A stretch of 64,000 nt of DNA from Sodiomyces alkalinus F11 (lineage: Eukaryota; Ascomycota; Sordariomycetes; Glomerellales; Plectosphaerellaceae). Below, piece after piece: positions 58,631-64,000 of this stretch. Position numbers and translations under genes: made by a program. Below the pieces are notes generated by a model that worked only from the letters and a program-made list of their open reading frames with translations, ran no database searches and had not been told where the DNA came from. Each line of letters opens with the position of its first letter. Position 1 is the first letter of the stretch. The stretch is taken from contig NW_021167079.1 of assembly GCF_003711515.1 (NCBI RefSeq), positions 7,062,385 through 7,126,384 of the forward strand, read 5' to 3'.

Positions 58631-61600
58631 TCCACCATCATCGCCTCGTCCAGGCGCTCTTCGGTTGACATTTTACCACTTCTTTGTACCAGTATCAGAA
58701 GCTCCATTGGCTTCGTACGGTTTTTCTTCTTCACATTTTCTTTTTCAAGCCCCCCCCCCCCCCCCTGTTGTACCAAACATAATTTCGACGGTCGTCCCCG
58801 CAACTGGCACGGGAACGCAAATGACATGACATGACACGGCCGATTCGCATCCAGTCGATTTCAAATGAAGGACGACAAAAAGAGAACAAAAAAAAAACAT
58901 TCTTCTTCTTTCGAAACGGAGGTCAATGTTTACCTCGTCCCTGACTTTGGGATTTTTTTCTTTTTAACTCTTCTTCACTTCTTTTCGTTTCTTGACTCTT
59001 CACATTCAATAGCTGGCCTTGAAGAGTTTTGACAAGCGAACTTTTTTTTTCCTTTGTCTTTCTTCTCTCATGACTGTGATGCTTCTTTGGTTATCTATCT
59101 TTGCCAACCCTATTTTCCTTTTTTGGGGGGACCAGGGCATCATGCTGGGAATCAAATGGCGAACATTGGGCATGTCATCCCGTGAGCCAGGGAGGCCGGG
59201 ATTGGGGAATGAAATGGGGGCTTTTATTCTTCCTGGAATTCTTTTTTTCATGGAGGACACAATGGGCGGGGGTTTTTTTTTTACGTGATAGACTTGGGAT
59301 CACTCCGCCAGATGAGCGGGGAGACAGGAAGACCATAGGAGCCAAAAAAGTTCTTTTTCTTTATTGTGTCTCCTCTATTATGATGTTACGACTTTTCCTT
59401 TCTGGTGTGCTTGGGGATACTCCCCTTTTTGCCTTTATTTTCCTATCGACTCTGGTCATTTGCTTGGATGTTTTTCTCTCAATGATTGAAAGAACGAACC
59501 CCTTGTGGTTACGGTGTGTGTTTGGCATGGGTTGACATGAGGCAGCAGAGCATCATCATTATCGGTCATACTGCTTTTTCCCCCTTTTCTTCTTTTTTCT
59601 TTCCCGTTTCCTGTTTTGCATTTGCATTGGGCCTTGTCAGCGAAATCACTCGATGGCTTTGGATAGGTATTTCCCCCTCCCCTCCTTTGGTTCGGGACGT
59701 AACGGGAGGGGCCGATGGTACATGACATGGCAGTCTAATAAATCGAGCATGAAACGAACCAATAAGCAGACCGTCTATTCGTGGTGAAAATTGGGAAAAA
59801 CATAAAATTTCTGACGTGCTCTCGTGTTGGGTGCTGTCATGGAACTACCTACAAAGCTAGACGAGACGAGACGATAAGGACGGCGTGGGGGGGAAGGGAA
59901 GGTTCTCTTAGATTTCGTCTTCGTGAACTGAACTGGTAAATTCCATCCGATTCTGCCGACTCCACTACGACCCTGCGACCGAATTGGCTTGGTCTCTCTG
60001 GTGGCGATGGGAGGAAATGGGGCTTATATGGTGTCTGTGGAGTAGGAGGTATCCGTACGTGGGTAGGTACCTTTATTATGCATTCAAGGCTAGCACGCAC
60101 TCCGTAGTCCTTCTCAGACCCCCAGACGTGGGAAAATCAACATCCACACAGCGTTTTAAAGGCGGTTCTCATCACTCAATTGTTTCCCCACTCTCCTATG
60201 TCCAATATTCCCGGTACTTGAGCTGTACGTACATAGCTGTGTACCTAAGGTACCGTGGAAACAGGTATAGCGGTGTGACCCGTGTCAAACGCAGCTCGTT
60301 TGTTTGAGAGCTGGTACCTAGACCCCACAACACCGGCGCGAACTTTAGGTGGAATGAGTGGACGGTGGCCCGGGCGAGTCCGGCCGGACCGGGAAGCAGG
60401 AACCTTAAATTTATGGGGAAAAAATCCCTTTTCAAAAAAAATTCTTGCTTTCTTTCTTCCTTTTTTACCCCTTTTCTACGGGAAGCGGTTCACCTGGACC
60501 AATAGGGCGAGGCTTGATTCGCCGTGAAGGAAGTGAGGTAAGGTACCTTACATATCGGCTTCTCTTCCTGCTGTTTTTCGCGTGGTGTCTTGCTTGTTGG
60601 AAGCCATGAAAGCGTTTTTGGACGACTACGGCAGCGACGTCGTGCTGCTTTTGTCGGAGGGGGTGGGGTCATCACAGAAGGTAGAGACAGGACAGACATT
60701 GGTCAGGGACGATTCTGTCGTGGGTACGAATGGATTTATTGATTAGCCCTACGAGCACTTCGTGCGAGAGGAGGGGTGGGTGGATGGCAGAATCCGAGAG
60801 TTGTCCATCCAACTGAGATGGCCATGTGTGGCCCGAAACAACCTTGATGGGAAGAGACGAGACACGGGGCCATGGCGGGCTTAGTGTGGTGGAATCTTGA
60901 CAGCTGTTAAATGTCAAGAGGAAGGGCGGGATAGCGACTACAGTTACCTCCCAGTCCAGCTACGGATTCAATAGATCCCGGGGCCGAAAATGGATGTGAT
61001 GGGCGGATATAACATGTATGCTATTACATACGGCCCTACTTCGTACATATATATACCAGGGGCGCTGGGGATATGGGCAACAATTCATCCATCAGCGACA
61101 TCCATCTGACGGACGATATGATATGTATGGGGAAGAGCGGACCAAAGGAGTGGGGGTCAATAGAGGAGCACGCAAAACTTTTCCTTCGCCCGTAGACGTC
61201 GATAGCTTAACTCGTACAAAGACCGGAAAAGGCAAAAGTGGACTGAGAAGCTCGCCTTATGACTGAAAGCTAAGATGGGCTCTCCTGTGTGATGAGAAGC
61301 ATGAGAAACACTTCACATGTATGGATACCTAGTGCGTTATACCTTAGGCATAATAGGAAACGGGAATGATAGACTGATTGTTATAGACAGGGATAGAAAG
61401 AGAGGAAGCCAAGAATGGATAGACTGAAATAGCCTTCGCCCGAACAAACAAAGAGACCAGGACCAGGGTAAGAAAAAAGGAAGAAAAAAAAGAGAAGAAA
61501 AGGAAAAGTCAGGCGAATCGGTGACTGCATAAAGCTATCGTGGACTCGAAATGGGGATAGAGTAAGACGGGCAAAGGCGGTTTATACCGTAAACAGCCGA

Positions 61601-62398
61601 AAACGGAGTACTTGGCAATGATCCCAAAGGTACAAAGAAGTACCTACACATATCCCTAGGTACCTAGGTATGGAGTACTTCGTTTCAAGTATAGTACCTT
61701 TTCCATCCACCCGGTTCCTCAAAGCAACGGTTGATACCTAGATGCACCCCGGTACAAAGACACTTGCCTTACCTTACGATTTCGCATCTCTGACCGAATT
61801 TTCTCGTCTTGAAATGAATCCCACACAAGGCCAGGCCTGGATTCTGCCACGGTGGAGAGCAGGCCAAGACATTGTTATTTAACAGTGGTCCGTGACGGAG
61901 GTGTAGAGAAAGAATTAGAATGGAAAATCTTTCTTTCCATCTCTTTCTTCCCCCCCTCTTTTTTATCTCTGATTCCTTATTTTTGGCGATCCTGATGTGT
62001 AATTCGGGTGGGGGACTCGGGCTCGGGGGGAAGTGGAGATTAAGGGGTGCCTAAACCAGGAACGGACACCTCCAATTCTAATCTTGGCTAGGAAAATGGA
62101 GGTGCGCGCGGGGTAAAAGCCACACCCCCTACCAAACAAAGTACTGTACGGTTACGGGAGGGAAAGGGCAGTAGGCGTCGGCATCATCGCTCCCACTAAC
62201 CGTTCTCCTGGGTAAGCCACACGAGGCTGGAAATGAAAGCCTGGCAAGGATCATGGACGGAGCTTTCCTTCCTGTTCATGATCGGGGGGGGGCGTCGTTT
62301 TAAGATGAATAAGTTTGTTCCAAGTTCAAAGTACCTTAAAGCGCTAGGTCGTTCCAAGGATCAAGACTTCCTTCCCTCCATTCTTATTCTCGAGTCAT
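58631..62398. other. Convergent intergenic region, 3.8 kb, without a supported gene
   Basis: The region lies between the 3' ends of the PLC gene (+) and the ZW10-like gene (-). It contains a C16 run at about 58750-58765, T-rich DNA to about 59650, and GGTACC/TACCTTA motifs at about 60241-60254, 60536-60551, 61340-61350 and 61656-61670. Reading frames here are short and lack motifs or convincing splice sites. Confidence 0.5.
58750..58765. repeat. C16 homopolymer run
   Basis: Sixteen consecutive C about 120 bp after the PLC stop codon, probably within the 3' UTR. Confidence 0.85.
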
Positions 62399-64000
62399 CT
62401 ACACACCCTCGACCGGTTGCGGCCGCTCCCTGATCTGACGGATCGTATCCCTAGTCCTCGCGTTCAGCTCGAAGCTCGCCTCGATCAAGTCCACCACCTC
62501 CTCCGCCGAGAAGTAGAGGCTCAGCTCGCTCTCGAACCAGAGGTACCGCACCTCGTTGAGGTTCGACTGCAGCACTTCGCTCAGGTACTTGAGCCGGAGC
62601 CACGTGCCCGCGTACTGCGCCGTCGTCGGCACCTCGTCGGGGTCCGCCTGCCCTTGCCCTTGCCCTTGCTCCTGGCCCGATGATGCTGCCCGCGACGGCA
62701 GGAACAGGTCGTCTAGTTCCGTCGCCTTGGCGATGAGCTGCGCCATCTTGTACGCCTCGTCCTGCCCGATCGACGGCGCGTCCATCACGTCCGAGATGAT
62801 CTTGGCCGAGAGCGCGTCTACCAGCGACCCTGTGGCCTGGCACCACACCGACCGCGCCAGGATCGTCTCCCATGTTGTCGCCATCGTCCGGACGCGTGCC
62901 ACGGCCGAGTCGACGCTGCTCTCCGCGTCTTGTTGCTGGACAATGCTTTGTTCGCCTATGTGTTCAAAAGACAGACATGTCAGCTGTGTCTCCGTCCACC
63001 GAGAGATTCCATAACGGCTTGGGACTGTGCTAGCGCCACTCACCCCCTAGAAGATCCCTGATAACCGTCTTCTGTAGTCCTAGCTCGCCTGTGTATGTGC
63101 GGTTGGCGAAACTCCGCATGGTCTTGATGTCGTCGTCGATTCGAAGCATGGCTTTAGCACGCTGCGGCAAGTCGTTGCGCGACTTCCACGTCTCCGTCAG
63201 CTCCGCCAACCTCTCGGCCAAGTACATTGCGTCGTTGTAGAGAAACCTAGTTGATTCTTTCGTTTAGCTCCCGATACGATACGGTCACGTTCGTCCTGGT
63301 AGGAGGTGATATCGTACATGTTCCCTCCCATCCCCGCTGCATAGTAATGCGGGGATAGAGCTCGGAAAATGGCTAACACGGACGTTGGGAGCCCAAACAG
63401 GCCTGCAGCTGCCGATGCCACGGGTTTTGTCTCATTGCTGTCATGTATGAGCGACATTGCCTTGCCCGTTTGGAATCCCCCTGGAGATTACTTACCTAGG
63501 TTGGGTCAGCGCTGCACCATCGTCCAGAATCGTCAAGATCAGTTCTAGTACTGGATCTGGCATCGATGAGATATGGTAGGTTTCCTTGAGAACCATTTCT
63601 CGATATTCTTCCCCAGCGCTTGGGGTCTTGGTGCTTCTGGCCTTTTTCTCGTCGTCTTTGGGTGGCTGGACGACTTGGTCTTCCCGTTCTTCCTCGTCGC
63701 CCCAACCCCATGCCGCCGCGGCGTCGTCGTCGTCATCTAGTTCCGTCTTGTCCTGTTGCTGTGCCGCTTCGTCCTTTGCTTCCGTGGTCGGCTCGTCGTC
63801 ACCCCAGCCCCAGGCGTCGGCTCCATCGTCGTCGGTTGTGGCAACCTCGCTGACCTGGGTGGTCTTGGAAGATGCCGAGACTTGAGGCACGTCATCAGGT
63901 TCGTCCATTGGATCATCAGCACCCCACGCCGCGCCCCAATCGTCGTCGTCGGCCTGAGTGGCTACCGTCTGCGATGCCAGTTCTTTTCCTTCCGAGCGCG
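62399..64000 (-). CDS. ZW10/Dsl1-type vesicle-tethering or kinetochore protein, C-terminal part
   Basis: Four minus-strand exons are visible: 63496-64000 (continuing beyond the window), 63318-63437, 63044-63246 and 62399-62955. Introns are 58, 71 and 88 bp (GTAAGT...CAG, GTACGA...TAG, GTGAGT...TAG). The upstream part is acidic with repeated DDDDW/AWGWGDDE motifs, a feature of the central region of fungal ZW10 homologues. The exon junctions restore YYAAGMGGNM|FLYNDAMYLAERL, the ZW10 'NDxxYLAE' signature. The C-terminal 200 residues are helical and lack a membrane anchor. ZW10 family members tether Golgi-derived COPI vesicles at the ER (Dsl1/NRZ complex), and in animals also act at kinetochores. 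In fungi the ER-tethering role is the more likely one. The N-terminus lies outside the window. Confidence 0.85.

Noticed and set aside
1..64000. CRISPR arrays, bacterial operons, insertion sequences
   Set aside because: The window is eukaryotic with spliced genes; the tandem arrays have no spacers.

Overview
The window is nuclear DNA of a filamentous ascomycete, most likely a Sordariomycete. Protein-coding genes carry short spliceosomal introns of about 60-170 bp (one predicted 361 bp), with GTRNGT-type donors and YAG acceptors. Coding exons are GC-rich at the third codon position. The families present are typical of Pezizomycotina: FHIP, a promethin-like lipid-droplet protein, Pfa3-type DHHC acyltransferase, Bcs1-type AAA ATPase, a short SMP-domain protein, fungal BBE-like flavoenzyme and ZW10. 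I cannot fix the genus from sequence alone.

Layout. 1-32.5 kb is ordinary gene-dense DNA with 15 gene models: the 3' end of a GNAT gene (2-109, +); an FHIP/RAI16-like dynein-Hook adaptor (780-4089, +); an LDAF1/promethin-like protein (4827-5480, +); a WW-domain protein (6390-7870, -); a protein with two copies of an undescribed-function domain (9117-10656, -); a secreted M28 aminopeptidase (11590-13304, +); a secreted BBE-like flavoenzyme (14087-15757, -); a small SMP-domain protein (17453-17736, -); an uncharacterised protein and a separate small nucleotidyltransferase-fold protein (18372-19220 and 19777-20509, +); a Bcs1-like AAA ATPase (22082-24352, +); a C2H2 zinc-finger protein (25027-26318, +); a Pfa3-like palmitoyltransferase (27024-28992, +); and a single-pass membrane protein (31206-32540, +).

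32.5-55.2 kb is about 22.7 kb in which I can support no gene. It is not AT-rich and shows no transposon coding sequence. It holds many microsatellites and minisatellites, homopolymer runs and short palindromic TACCTTAGGTA-type motifs. It ends in the pyrimidine-rich leader of a large phosphoinositide-specific phospholipase C gene (55208-58630, +). A further 3.8 kb without a gene precedes the 3' part of a ZW10/Dsl1-type tethering or kinetochore gene (62399->64000, -).

No biosynthetic cluster or coherent operon-like system is evident. Several genes act in membrane traffic and signalling (FHIP, Pfa3, ZW10, PLC), but nothing in the sequence links them functionally. The most unusual structures are: a 52-bp near-perfect inverted repeat between the SMP gene and the uncharacterised gene; an out-of-frame tandem copy of that gene's C-terminus; a decayed gene fragment between the aminopeptidase and the flavoenzyme; an exon that seems to contribute only the start codon; a stop-free 168-bp intron rich in TTTTTTCTTC repeats; and the large gene-free interval upstream of the PLC gene.
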